From Virgibacillus_F flavescens (GTDB lineage: Bacteria; Bacillota; Bacilli; Bacillales; Amphibacillaceae), in NCBI RefSeq assembly GCF_050574275.1, contig NZ_CP192260.1:3224001-3288000 (forward strand): 64,000 nucleotides of DNA. The letters are read 5' to 3'. The notes below the pieces were generated by a model. The model was given only the letters and a program-made list of their open reading frames with translations. It was not told where the DNA came from and did not search any database. Numbering within the stretch: the first letter of the stretch is position 1; every line of letters begins with the position of its first letter. Below, one piece after another: positions 1 to 7,057 of this stretch. The translations under genes and the position numbers were made by a program.

Positions 1-438
1 TAATCTCCAAATCGCAAAACCAATCAATGCCCCAAACATATTAAGAATGAAATCATCTACGTCAAAACTTCCTCTTCTAGTAACCACTTTTGCAGTTTCA
101 ATAAAGAATAACAACACAAACATCCCCATAATAAATCTGCCCAGATTATTTAATTTATTTATCATAAACGGCAAATAGATACCCATTGGTAAAAAAGCAG
201 CTACATTACCAAACAAGTTTATTATAGGTATTTCAGCATTCATACTACCCTGAAACATGACCAGAAAATATGAACGGATCGTCTTAAAAGGAACAAAATT
301 TGAAGAGCTTTTTATATATTCTAACAACGTAAGATCAGACATTATGCGAGCCCGACTCCCAAAGAACAATAAGTATAACAACAGTAAGCAATAAATTATG
401 AAACTAATGCCAAAAACAATCCTGATTACCTTCTTCAT
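1..438 (-). CDS. VanZ family membrane protein (3' end beyond window)
   Basis: The reading frame opens with ATG at 438 behind AGGTGGAGAG and runs off the left edge after 146 codons. It has a first hydrophobic helix at about residues 5-22 and further helices around 75-120. The segment DVDDFILNMFGALIGF near the edge is the typical VanZ signature. VanZ-like proteins are polytopic membrane proteins named after a teicoplanin-resistance accessory factor; most chromosomal members have no known function. The family is clear, the role is not. Incomplete only because of the window edge. Confidence 0.85.
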   Translation of the reverse strand, partial: MKKVIRIVFGISFIIYCLLLLYLLFFGSRARIMSDLTLLEYIKSSSNFVPFKTIRSYFLVMFQGSMNAEIPIINLFGNVAAFLPMGIYLPFMINKLNNLGRFIMGMFVLLFFIETAKVVTRRGSFDVDDFILNMFGALIGFAIWRL

Positions 439-572
439 ACTCTCCACCTATTATTTCTTTGAATTTTTCATAAAAGAAAATCATTTTATGGTTATAAAAA
501 TCATTATGCCAACAAACAAAAACACTAGAGTTTCCTATCACATCCGGTTTAGACTCAAATGGTCAATAATTA

Positions 573-1037
573 TTAAGAACGTTCTTCTTGATTAAACCAA
601 TCCTTCAACTCCATCATTTCAAAGAATTTCTCACCATCAAGCTTTAGGGGTGAAATAAATTCCAATGAATTACAGTCAGGGTCCTGGAAGTAAATTGCAG
701 CATGTGTATGCGGATTGTTTGCAAGAACAAGTGGCTGCTGTTCTTGAGAATAGCCAAAGCTTTCTTTAACATTTATCTCTTTCTCTTTTAACCAGGTTCT
801 AGCATTCTCTATATCTTCAAGTTCCACTTGAAATGCTACATGTTTTATTGATGGATGATATGGTATCTGTGATTCTTCGCATTCCCATAAACCTAACCAG
901 CTTTTTCCCTTTTCTATCCAAAAGAAAGTAACTCTTTTTCCTTTATAAGCTAATTCTAATCCTAACTTTTGATAAAATTCTATAGACTGTTCGATATTAC
1001 TAACTGGTAAATGAGCTTCGTACAAACCTTTTATCAT
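573..1037 (-). CDS. VOC (glyoxalase/bleomycin-resistance fold) family protein
   Basis: A 154-residue single-domain VOC protein. It shows the paired beta-alpha-beta modules, with likely metal ligands in EAHLPV (near residue 9), HVAFQV (centre) and NSLEFIS (C-terminal part). I start it at the ATG at 1037, which has AGAAAGGAG just upstream. The frame stays open for 23 more codons, but those are encoded by the repeat at 1060-1087 and are unlikely to be translated. VOC proteins include lyases, dioxygenases and resistance proteins; the substrate cannot be read from sequence. Probably cytosolic. Confidence 0.85.
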   Translation of the reverse strand: MIKGLYEAHLPVSNIEQSIEFYQKLGLELAYKGKRVTFFWIEKGKSWLGLWECEESQIPYHPSIKHVAFQVELEDIENARTWLKEKEINVKESFGYSQEQQPLVLANNPHTHAAIYFQDPDCNSLEFISPLKLDGEKFFEMMELKDWFNQEERS

Positions 1038-1059
1038 TAATTTATTTCTCCTTTCTGGT

Positions 1060-1087
1060 GGGACAAAAGAACCGTCCCCCTTGTCCC
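1060..1087. repeat. REP-like palindromic repeat, copy 1
   Basis: GGGACAA...TTGTCCC ends around the core AGAACCGTCCC. One of eight near-identical copies between 1060 and 5626. It sits just upstream of the ribosome binding site of the VOC gene. A second TTGTCCC follows at 1091, possibly a partial neighbour copy. Confidence 0.9.
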
Positions 1088-1172
1088 TCCCTTGTCCCTT
1101 CAACAAATTAAGCTTTCCATGTTAAAACTAGCTAGAAAAAACTGTTGCAGAATCTCACAATCTCCCAATTAT

Positions 1173-2192
1173 TCAGCCTCCAAATATCTCATTAACTATA
1201 TCCCCATACTGCCGTATTTCAGTTAAGTAATTAAAATCAGGATGCTGATCTTCACCTGTTTGATTTAACATTCTAACAGCAACCAGATTATAATCTGGGA
1301 TTACTAAGCAGGCACAGCCTGTATATCCTAAAATTTGAAATGAACCAGAGGGAACCTGCTCTCCAATTTGATTCATCGGAAAGTCATTGTCTCCCTGTAC
1401 CCACCAATAATAACCATGTCTAGGTAAGTTACGGGTTAATACGTCTGGACTCTGAATGGTGATAAGTTCATCGAACAAGGAAGCAGATAAAAGTTGGTGA
1501 CCATTGAAATTACCTTTATTCAAATGCAAATTCCCCCAAAAGGCGAATTCCCGGGCACTAGTAAACAAATTACTTTGATCCCCCCTTGAGCTGTCGTTGG
1601 GTCCCAAAACATCAGTATCTTCATGTACATTGAATATTAAATTGTCTTCTTTACTAGTCTTCCAACCAGTACGAGTAAGTCCCATTGGCTCGAATGCATT
1701 CTCTAGCAGGATCCCCGATATTGTTTTTTTAGCAGTGTGTTCAACGATTTTGATCAAAAGGTTTACCCCTGCATTATTGTATTGCCAGTCGGTACCTGGT
1801 GGAAAAATCTGTACGATTTTCCCGCTTTGTTCTTGGAGACCGTGACAATGTGTGAGAAGATGTCTAATTTTTACACCTTTTAATTTAAAATCTTTTAAAT
1901 AGTCGTCAACATTATCATCAATGCTCTTTATCTTGCCATGAAATATAGCATATGCAACAGTGAAAGCTATGTATGTTTTCCTGCATGACGCTACGTTAAA
2001 CTGTGAATTCACACCCACATTTTTTGCTGCTGTCCGATAGCTATGGTATCCCGAGTACCACTCCCACACTATTTCACCATCTTGCATAATTACAGAAGCC
2101 GCTGCAGATGAGTACATGGACTCTTGGGTTTCTTTTAGGTGTGAAATCAATCTATCAGAATCTCGTGTAGCTCTACTCCTCAATTTTTTCAC
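1173..2192 (-). CDS. Serine hydrolase, beta-lactamase/penicillin-binding-protein-like family
   Basis: A 339-residue protein of the class C beta-lactamase-like (Pfam Beta-lactamase) fold. The nucleophile motif SxxK is SCRK at residues 69-72. The YxN motif is YNN at about 138-140, and the GYTG near residue 290 takes the place of the KTG box. No signal peptide is visible, so it is probably a cytosolic esterase or peptidase-like enzyme rather than a secreted beta-lactamase. The start is a GTG at 2192 with a weak AGG upstream; a start a few codons further in is possible. It stands alone between two differently spaced genes. Confidence 0.85.
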   Translation of the reverse strand: MKKLRSRATRDSDRLISHLKETQESMYSSAAASVIMQDGEIVWEWYSGYHSYRTAAKNVGVNSQFNVASCRKTYIAFTVAYAIFHGKIKSIDDNVDDYLKDFKLKGVKIRHLLTHCHGLQEQSGKIVQIFPPGTDWQYNNAGVNLLIKIVEHTAKKTISGILLENAFEPMGLTRTGWKTSKEDNLIFNVHEDTDVLGPNDSSRGDQSNLFTSAREFAFWGNLHLNKGNFNGHQLLSASLFDELITIQSPDVLTRNLPRHGYYWWVQGDNDFPMNQIGEQVPSGSFQILGYTGCACLVIPDYNLVAVRMLNQTGEDQHPDFNYLTEIRQYGDIVNEIFGG

Positions 2193-2287
2193 CTGCCGAT
2201 CTATCGTTGAAAATTACATCTTTAAATAAATTTCCCATTAAAAAATACATTCTCGGCGTACATCCATTACACAAGGATTTTTGTATT

Positions 2288-2821
2288 CTATTTCTCAATC
2301 AGCCACTTCACAGCATCCAATAAGTTTTCTGCAATATAATCAGGCTCAATGTTTGCCCACATAGATCGGTATTGATGTAAGGAACTTTTTCCCCAACCAG
2401 TTAACACTAAAATTTTTAACGCCCCTACAGCGTGAGCAGCTAGCATATCAGTTGAACCAACATCCCCAATTATTGCCGTTTTCTTTAGGTCCAGATTATA
2501 TTTTTTTGACGCATCTATTAGTAAACCTGGCTTGGGTTTATGGCAATCGCATCCGTCATTTGGGCTGTGAGGACAAATAAATGCATCGTCAAATTTGTAT
2601 GACATAAACTCTTGATAAAAATCACTTACAGTAGCTTCTCCCCTACTTATTCGATGCTGATTGGTAATGGCAAATGTTTTAATATTATTTTCCTTCAATA
2701 AATTAAATGCACTTTGACTAAATGGGTATGCGGTGAAATCATTTGGATGAATAAAATGTCCAGTTCCACCGATAGTTCCATCACGATCAATGAACACCGC
2801 TTGAATTTCGTCTCCTATCAA
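2288..2821 (-). CDS. HAD-IIIA family phosphatase, GmhB/histidinol-phosphatase-like
   Basis: A 177-residue HAD hydrolase. The nucleophile motif is IDRDGT (Asp12 and Asp14), motif II is the Thr-Asn in AITNQ, and motif III/IV is GDVGSTDM. The insert CPHSPNDGCDCHKPKPG matches the zinc-binding loop of GmhB-type D,D-heptose-1,7-bisphosphate phosphatases and HisB-N. The start is TTG at 2821 with AAAGGGG at suitable spacing. No heptose or histidine genes lie nearby, so the substrate is unknown. The family assignment is firm. Confidence 0.85.
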   Translation of the reverse strand: MIGDEIQAVFIDRDGTIGGTGHFIHPNDFTAYPFSQSAFNLLKENNIKTFAITNQHRISRGEATVSDFYQEFMSYKFDDAFICPHSPNDGCDCHKPKPGLLIDASKKYNLDLKKTAIIGDVGSTDMLAAHAVGALKILVLTGWGKSSLHQYRSMWANIEPDYIAENLLDAVKWLIEK

Positions 2822-2914
2822 TACTTAAATCCCCTTTCAATTTCCTTACTTTATGAGATACGATTCCTGATTCGAGAATTGCACCTATTAGCGGTACAAA
2901 TATTGTTATTTCTT

Positions 2915-2969
2915 TTCACAACCTGATAAGAGAAAATAAAGTAACAGTTACTATTAGTATATGATTCAT
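2915..2969 (-). pseudogene. Relic of a third DUF3221-type lipoprotein signal sequence
   Basis: From ATG at 2969 the frame reads MNHILIVTVT, closely matching the MKHILMITV leader of the lipoproteins at 4677 and 5087. After a one-base shift the lipobox reads LSGC, then similarity ends. The upstream flank (AAGCTCCCTTAAGCGGGAC) also matches the flanks of the two intact genes, including the adjacent repeat copy. Best read as the 5' stump of a third tandem copy. Confidence 0.55.
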
Positions 2970-2985
2970 TCAAGCTCCCTTAAGC

Positions 2986-3013
2986 GGGACAACAGAACCG
3001 TCCCTCTTGTCCC
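2986..3013. repeat. REP-like palindromic repeat, copy 2
   Basis: Same GGGACAA...TTGTCCC element, in AGAACCGTCCC orientation. It lies directly after the stop codon of the APH-like gene (TAG at 3015 on the minus strand) and before the lipoprotein relic. Confidence 0.9.
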
Positions 3014-3014
3014 A

Positions 3015-3890
3015 CTAGCGATAATTCTTAATTCCATTTTCAAATGCTTGATTATCGCTATTCTCAATTCCGTGCAATGCTTCTTGTAATGCAAATGTGC
3101 TTTTGTAAAACTTTACACGCTCTGAAATTTCATCTCCATTGGGATATAAGTTAATGCACATTTTATAGAATTCTTCACCATAACTAGCCAACAGCCCAGC
3201 AAAGTCATACGCAGGATCTCCTAAACCTGAACCGCCAAAATCTATTACTCCTGTTATCTTACTTTTTTCTGGATTCCATAAAATATTAGATGCTCCGAAA
3301 TCTCCATGAATAAGTGTTGTTTTTAAATTCAAGAAAGCTCTACCACCTATAAAAGTTTTAAAAGATTGAGCGATTTCGTTTTGAGCTTCCTTTCTAATAA
3401 AAGGAAAAAGTTTATTTTGTATTTTATGAAACAGTTCGTGCATTTCTTCACTCGGATCATTATCCTCAAGATTCAGAACATCACTTACTTTTTCTTTTGA
3501 AATAGAATGAACATCTATTAGAAAAGTGACAAGTTGCGATGCCAAGCTTTTTAGCAATTCCGGGTTTGTAATCTTTTCTAAGCTTTCTTTCCATAAAGGT
3601 GACCCTTCAATTAGTCTATATCCGCTAAATACTTTACCTATCTCTATGACTTCAAAAGATTGAAAAATTGGATGAGGAATAGTAATGGAAACTATATCCC
3701 TGATGTATTCAAAAATTTCCGTCTCTTTTTTTAATTGTACTATCCCAAGTTTATATTTCGGAAATCTAAAAACCAAAGATTCGTTTATAATTAACACATC
3801 ATTATTTTGTCCAATGTCGTTAGGTTTACAGTTTTCAATGCATAGATCAGGGTATACTTGCTTAACGTTTTCAATATAGTTATTATTCAT
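3015..3890 (-). CDS. Aminoglycoside phosphotransferase (APH) family kinase-like protein
   Basis: A 291-residue APH/choline-kinase-fold protein. The catalytic loop is HGDFGASNILW and the metal-binding motif is VIDFGGSGLGDPAYDF. The APH fold phosphorylates small hydroxylated molecules using ATP or GTP; most chromosomal members are uncharacterised and need not confer resistance. The ATG at 3890 is the family-consistent start, but the only good ribosome binding site (AGGTGG near 3950) is now separated from it by repeat copy 3. That copy is read through in frame, so translation may begin upstream at TTG or GTG and add about 20 residues. Confidence 0.82.
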   Translation of the reverse strand: MNNNYIENVKQVYPDLCIENCKPNDIGQNNDVLIINESLVFRFPKYKLGIVQLKKETEIFEYIRDIVSITIPHPIFQSFEVIEIGKVFSGYRLIEGSPLWKESLEKITNPELLKSLASQLVTFLIDVHSISKEKVSDVLNLEDNDPSEEMHELFHKIQNKLFPFIRKEAQNEIAQSFKTFIGGRAFLNLKTTLIHGDFGASNILWNPEKSKITGVIDFGGSGLGDPAYDFAGLLASYGEEFYKMCINLYPNGDEISERVKFYKSTFALQEALHGIENSDNQAFENGIKNYR

Positions 3891-3897
3891 CAACAAT

Positions 3898-3924
3898 GGG
3901 ACAAGGGGACGGTTCTTCTGTCCC
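3898..3924. repeat. REP-like palindromic repeat, copy 3
   Basis: GGGACAA...TGTCCC with the core ACGGTTCTT, opposite orientation to copies 1 and 2. It lies between a plausible Shine-Dalgarno sequence and the ATG of the APH-like gene and is open in that gene's frame. Confidence 0.9.
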
Positions 3925-3982
3925 GCTTCTTTACTACTCAATCTTTCCACCTACCTATCTAAAAAAACTACTTCACATCACT

Positions 3983-4573
3983 TTAATTCGCATCATTACC
4001 TCGTATCCCCTCAATCATCCTACCCGGTTCATCTGCCCGAAACACAACCGTATCCACGCTGTGACTCTTACCATAAGAAGACTTCATCACTACTGGTTCT
4101 TTTAATGAAATCTCATAATCTGGAGTATCAATCTTCAGCAACGCGTAGTAAGTTGTTTTCGGCATTCTCACTCCAAATTCACTCTCATTAGCTCTAGCAA
4201 CGTTCTCAATATTAGCAATATCAATTTCAACACTGCTTTGAAAGCCAAGTCGAATAACGAGTTTGTCTTTATGTATGTAATGCGGTAAAAATTTCACTGA
4301 ATTATATAACCCAATTATGTATAGCAACGCATAAATATTAAGAACCGTAAAAACCCAAGCGAGTAAGTAGTTCCATTGGTAGATGAGGTAATGGAAAAAT
4401 GCGCCCTCTACCACGATTAAGATAGAAAATAAAATGACAAACGTTTTTATCTGTGACGACTTGTGATACGTAAAAATATCTTGCTCCAATTCCAATTCGG
4501 CAGGTGGCTTTCGAAACCAAATCAGAAGCGAATAATATATCACTCTTAGCTCAGTTAAAACTGTATCTCGCAT
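3983..4573 (-). CDS. Membrane protein of unknown function with a soluble C-terminal beta-rich domain
   Basis: A 196-residue protein that starts at the ATG at 4573. Two hydrophobic helices sit at about residues 45-65 and 70-90, followed by a roughly 110-residue hydrophilic region with alternating beta-like strands (KLVIRLGFQSSVEIDI). That arrangement resembles small bacterial PH-like membrane proteins, but I cannot name a family. The frame is open upstream through repeat copies 4 and 5; those 29 codons are repeat-encoded and are excluded. Confidence 0.7.
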   Translation of the reverse strand: MRDTVLTELRVIYYSLLIWFRKPPAELELEQDIFTYHKSSQIKTFVILFSILIVVEGAFFHYLIYQWNYLLAWVFTVLNIYALLYIIGLYNSVKFLPHYIHKDKLVIRLGFQSSVEIDIANIENVARANESEFGVRMPKTTYYALLKIDTPDYEISLKEPVVMKSSYGKSHSVDTVVFRADEPGRMIEGIRGNDAN

Positions 4574-4591
4574 GAAAACCACACCTTCCAT

Positions 4592-4618
4592 GGGACAAAG
4601 GGACGGTTCTTTTGTCCC
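4592..4618. repeat. REP-like palindromic repeat, copy 4
   Basis: GGGACAA...TTGTCCC, core ACGGTTCTT. It forms a head-to-head pair with copy 5 seven bases away, so the two copies are in inverted orientation, as in paired REP elements. Confidence 0.9.
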
Positions 4619-4625
4619 GTTCTCC

Positions 4626-4652
4626 GGGACAACGGAACCGTCCCTCTGTCCC
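4626..4652. repeat. REP-like palindromic repeat, copy 5
   Basis: GGGACAA...TGTCCC, core GGAACCGTCCC, inverted relative to copy 4. It lies between the membrane protein gene and the lipoprotein gene ending at 4677. Confidence 0.9.
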
Positions 4653-4676
4653 GCCACCATGACTCCTCAACATACT

Positions 4677-5033
4677 TCACTCCACAAGCTCTATCTTCCC
4701 CAAATCAGACTGAGGCGGAAATGACTCTCTAACTCCACCTTTTCCCCACACTCTCACTTTTTGCCCTTTTTTAAACTCCACAAAAGTAGTGGAAGAATCA
4801 TCAATGTAAAACGTATGTGCCTTATATATCTTATCGTTTCCTTGCGTAAGATCATTCCAAGTCATATTTACCGCCTGTTCTTTTGTAATTCCACTAACGA
4901 CTAAAATCGACTTATCTTGTACATCAACAAGATAACCCTCTATCGTCGGTTTTCCTGAAAATTCCTGTTCTTCCCCGGAGCAACCTGATAAAACAAACAT
5001 AACACTCACAATTAACATTAAAATATGTTTCAT
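4677..5033 (-). CDS. DUF3221 (YobA-like) lipoprotein, copy A
   Basis: A 118-residue exported lipoprotein. The signal peptide ends in lipobox LSGC (Cys18), giving a membrane-anchored mature domain of about 100 residues. The pattern IEGYLVDVQDKSILVVSGI and the KGQKVRVWGKG segment fit the DUF3221 family, whose function is unknown. The sequence is nearly identical in the central part to its neighbour at 5087, so these are a recent tandem duplication. Translation starts at ATG 5033 behind GGGGG. Confidence 0.85.
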   Translation of the reverse strand: MKHILMLIVSVMFVLSGCSGEEQEFSGKPTIEGYLVDVQDKSILVVSGITKEQAVNMTWNDLTQGNDKIYKAHTFYIDDSSTTFVEFKKGQKVRVWGKGGVRESFPPQSDLGKIELVE

Positions 5034-5052
5034 TCAAGTCCGCCCCCTAAGC

Positions 5053-5080
5053 GGGACAAAAGAACCGTCGCCCTTGTCCC
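5053..5080. repeat. REP-like palindromic repeat, copy 6
   Basis: Same element (core AGAACCGTC), placed between the two tandem lipoprotein genes and upstream of the first gene's Shine-Dalgarno. Confidence 0.9.
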
Positions 5081-5086
5081 GCCGCT

Positions 5087-5443
5087 TTATTCCACAAGTT
5101 CTATTCTTCCTAAAGTGGACTGCGGTGGATACGATTCCGCTTCTCCACCCTTACCCCACACTCTCACTTTTTGCCCCTTTTCAAACTCAGAAAATGAATC
5201 AAAAAAACTATCAATGTGGAACTCATGAGCATTGTATTTCTTATCATCTGTTCGAATAAGATCATTCCAAGTCATATTTACCGCCTGTTCTTTTGTAATT
5301 CCACTAACGACTAAAATCGACTTATCTTGTACATCAACAAGATAGCCTTCAATGGATGGATTGCCGGTAAATTCCTGCTCTTCCCCGGAGCAACCTGATA
5401 AAACTAACATAACAATCACAGTTATCATTAAAATATGTTTCAT
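5087..5443 (-). CDS. DUF3221 (YobA-like) lipoprotein, copy B
   Basis: A 118-residue paralogue of the gene at 4677 with the same length, lipobox LSGC and central block. It differs mainly in the first 30 residues and around residues 75-95. The duplicated unit includes the gene, its 5' flank and the adjacent palindromic repeat, since both genes have the same arrangement upstream. Function unknown; predicted to face the outside of the cytoplasmic membrane. Confidence 0.85.
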   Translation of the reverse strand: MKHILMITVIVMLVLSGCSGEEQEFTGNPSIEGYLVDVQDKSILVVSGITKEQAVNMTWNDLIRTDDKKYNAHEFHIDSFFDSFSEFEKGQKVRVWGKGGEAESYPPQSTLGRIELVE

Positions 5444-5462
5444 CCAAGACTGCCCCCTAACC

Positions 5463-5490
5463 GGGACAAAAGAACCGTCCCCCTTGTCCC
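5463..5490. repeat. REP-like palindromic repeat, copy 7
   Basis: Same element (AGAACCGTCCC), upstream of lipoprotein copy B, in the position matching copy 6 upstream of lipoprotein copy A. Confidence 0.9.
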
Positions 5491-5561
5491 AATATTAACA
5501 TAATTCTCCTCCTACATGTTACATTTAATCAAAATTTTCAGAATCGAAATCTCAAAGAAAA

Positions 5562-5583
5562 AAGACCGATTACTACCGATCTT
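5562..5583 (-). terminator. Rho-independent terminator after the uppS-like gene
   Basis: On the minus strand AAGATCGG-TAGTAA-TCGGTCTT forms an 8-bp stem (two G-U pairs) followed by a run of six T. It lies a few bases past the uppS-like stop and should end the DUF2975/Xre operon. Confidence 0.75.
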
Positions 5584-5586
5584 AAT

Positions 5587-6297
5587 CTACCTGTTGACTG
5601 GGACAGAAGAACCGTCCCCCTGTCCCGCTTCTTCTATTGCTTGAATCAGCAACTCCTTCGTGAAATCGGGGAAGTATGTGTCTGTATACCATAACCGGGA
5701 GTTGGCGGACTGCCATAGCAGGAAGTTGCTGATTCTTTGTTCGCCGCCTGTTCGGATGATGATATCGGGATCGGGCAATCCACTGGTATATAGATAGTTA
5801 TCCATCAGTTTAGGATCTACTTCTTCAAGCGTCACACGTTCATCCTGAATATCTCTCAAAATGGATTTCACAGCCGTTATTACTTCGTTTTTCCCGCCGT
5901 AATTCAGCGCAAAGTTCACAATAAGTTTATCGTTCCCCCTCGTTTCCGAAACCGCCGCGTTAACAGCCTTGGCCGTGTGCTTAGGCAGTCCATCAATATC
6001 CCCAGATATCCGTATGCTTATATTTTTCGCTTTATACTCCGGTAATTTTTCCTTGAGATACTTAGCAGGCAGGTCCATTAAATACTTTACTTCCTTTTTC
6101 GGCCGGGTCCAGTTTTCCGTTGAAAATGCATAAAGAGTCAAAACACGTATACCTAGTTCCAGCGCCACATTAATAATATTCTCCATCGCCTTCGAACCTG
6201 CATAATGGCCCTGACTTCTGGTCATTCCTCGCTGTTTGCCCCATCGCCCATTTCCATCCATCATGATTGCAATATGTTCGGGCACACGACTTTCCAC
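5587..6297 (-). CDS. uppS: Isoprenyl transferase (UppS-like cis-prenyltransferase), paralogue with altered C-terminus
   Basis: Cis-prenyltransferases join isopentenyl diphosphate units to farnesyl diphosphate; UppS makes the undecaprenyl carrier for cell-wall synthesis. The catalytic Asp motif is IMMDGNGRWG, with FSTENW, FALNYGGKNE and RTGGEQRISNFLLWQ following. I start it at the GTG at 6297 with AAGGGGG nine bases upstream; an ATG at 6342 lies inside the preceding gene. The last residues (GQGDGSSVPVNR) are encoded by repeat copy 8, which replaces the normal C-terminal tail. It is not in the usual frr-uppS-cdsA context, so this is probably a second isoprenyl transferase. About 236 residues against about 250-260 for the family. 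Confidence 0.85.
   Translation of the reverse strand: MESRVPEHIAIMMDGNGRWGKQRGMTRSQGHYAGSKAMENIINVALELGIRVLTLYAFSTENWTRPKKEVKYLMDLPAKYLKEKLPEYKAKNISIRISGDIDGLPKHTAKAVNAAVSETRGNDKLIVNFALNYGGKNEVITAVKSILRDIQDERVTLEEVDPKLMDNYLYTSGLPDPDIIIRTGGEQRISNFLLWQSANSRLWYTDTYFPDFTKELLIQAIEEAGQGDGSSVPVNR
5600..5626. repeat. REP-like palindromic repeat, copy 8, inside the uppS-like gene
   Basis: GGGACA...TGTCCC with core AGAACCGTCCCC. It is inside the coding sequence, 13 bases before the stop codon, and is translated as part of the C-terminal tail. Confidence 0.9.
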
Positions 6298-6319
6298 TGA
6301 ATTGACCCCCTTTTTATCA

Positions 6320-6523
6320 TTAATCTTTATACTCCAAAACATCGCCCGGCTGACAATCCAGCGCCTTGCAAATCCCCTCTAAAGTAGTTAAACGAACCGC
6401 TTTTGCCTTTCCGTTTTTTAAAATAGAAAGGTTAGCCATCGTAATTCCAACCCGCTCCGAAAGTTCCGTTACGCTCATTTTTCGCTTAGCCAGCATGACA
6501 TCTATATTTACTATTATTCCCAT
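6320..6523 (-). CDS. Small Xre/Cro-type transcriptional regulator, module A
   Basis: A 67-residue single helix-turn-helix protein: a short N-terminal strand (IIVNIDVML) is followed by the HTH (SVTELSERVGITMANLSILKNG) and a C-terminal QPGDVLEY. It belongs to the YozG-like group commonly encoded next to DUF2975 proteins. Start ATG 6523 has GAGGTG at correct spacing. It is preceded by DUF2975-A (gap 10 bases) and followed by the uppS-like gene. It likely binds DNA as a repressor, perhaps of its own operon (see the palindrome at 9377). Confidence 0.88.
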   Translation of the reverse strand: MGIIVNIDVMLAKRKMSVTELSERVGITMANLSILKNGKAKAVRLTTLEGICKALDCQPGDVLEYKD

Positions 6524-6533
6524 ATTCGTCACC

Positions 6534-7016
6534 TCAGACCGTTAATTCATTTTCTGATTTAATATCGATCGCATTTCTTACCAGCTTTTGCAGAACAGCT
6601 GCAAAAACGGCAATCACAAACGAGGCGAAAATAATCACCATTCCGATTGCTGCAAGCCCTGGAGCATCGTCCACGTGCGCCATGTGAATGATCAGCGGTA
6701 AATTAAATACAAACAAACTGCCAATTACGATGGCACAGTTTCTTATCACCTTTAAAGAACCTACAGATAGCTCTGAAAAAGCTTCGTTCCTGTCAATAAA
6801 ACTTAATAGCCTTAATGCCTGATACAGCGCGAGGTAAAAGAATAATGAAGCTGCGTACATACCAATTACCACGATATATTTAATTGCAGCCATATCCGGA
6901 TACAACTCTCCTGCAAACTTCGCTATTGCCGGCACCACAAATATGCATAGAGCAAGAATTGGAATTCCCATCAGAATGACCGTTATCTTTAAAAAAAGCG
7001 TTGATCCACGTTTCAT
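6534..7016 (-). CDS. DUF2975 membrane protein, module A
   Basis: A 160-residue protein with four predicted transmembrane helices (about residues 8-28, 43-65, 88-110 and 118-145). The motifs LALYQALRLLSFIDRNEAFSE, between helices 2 and 3, and the C-terminal LQKLVRNAIDIKSENELTV are strongly conserved among the three copies in this operon. DUF2975 proteins have no established function; their persistent pairing with a small Xre regulator suggests a membrane partner that modulates it. Starts at ATG 7016 after GAGGTG. Confidence 0.88.
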   Translation of the reverse strand: MKRGSTLFLKITVILMGIPILALCIFVVPAIAKFAGELYPDMAAIKYIVVIGMYAASLFFYLALYQALRLLSFIDRNEAFSELSVGSLKVIRNCAIVIGSLFVFNLPLIIHMAHVDDAPGLAAIGMVIIFASFVIAVFAAVLQKLVRNAIDIKSENELTV

Positions 7017-7057
7017 AAAAAGCACCTCACTTATTTATTATTAAAAAACAAAACCTC

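Noticed and set aside
398..595. Open frame on the plus strand at the left edge
   Set aside because: Antisense to the VanZ gene's 5' end and the gap next to it; no Shine-Dalgarno and low-complexity hydrophobic composition.
1060..5626. CRISPR array made of the regularly recurring palindromic repeats
   Set aside because: Spacing is irregular (tens to over 1000 bases), copies are in both orientations and lie in or between genes; no cas genes.
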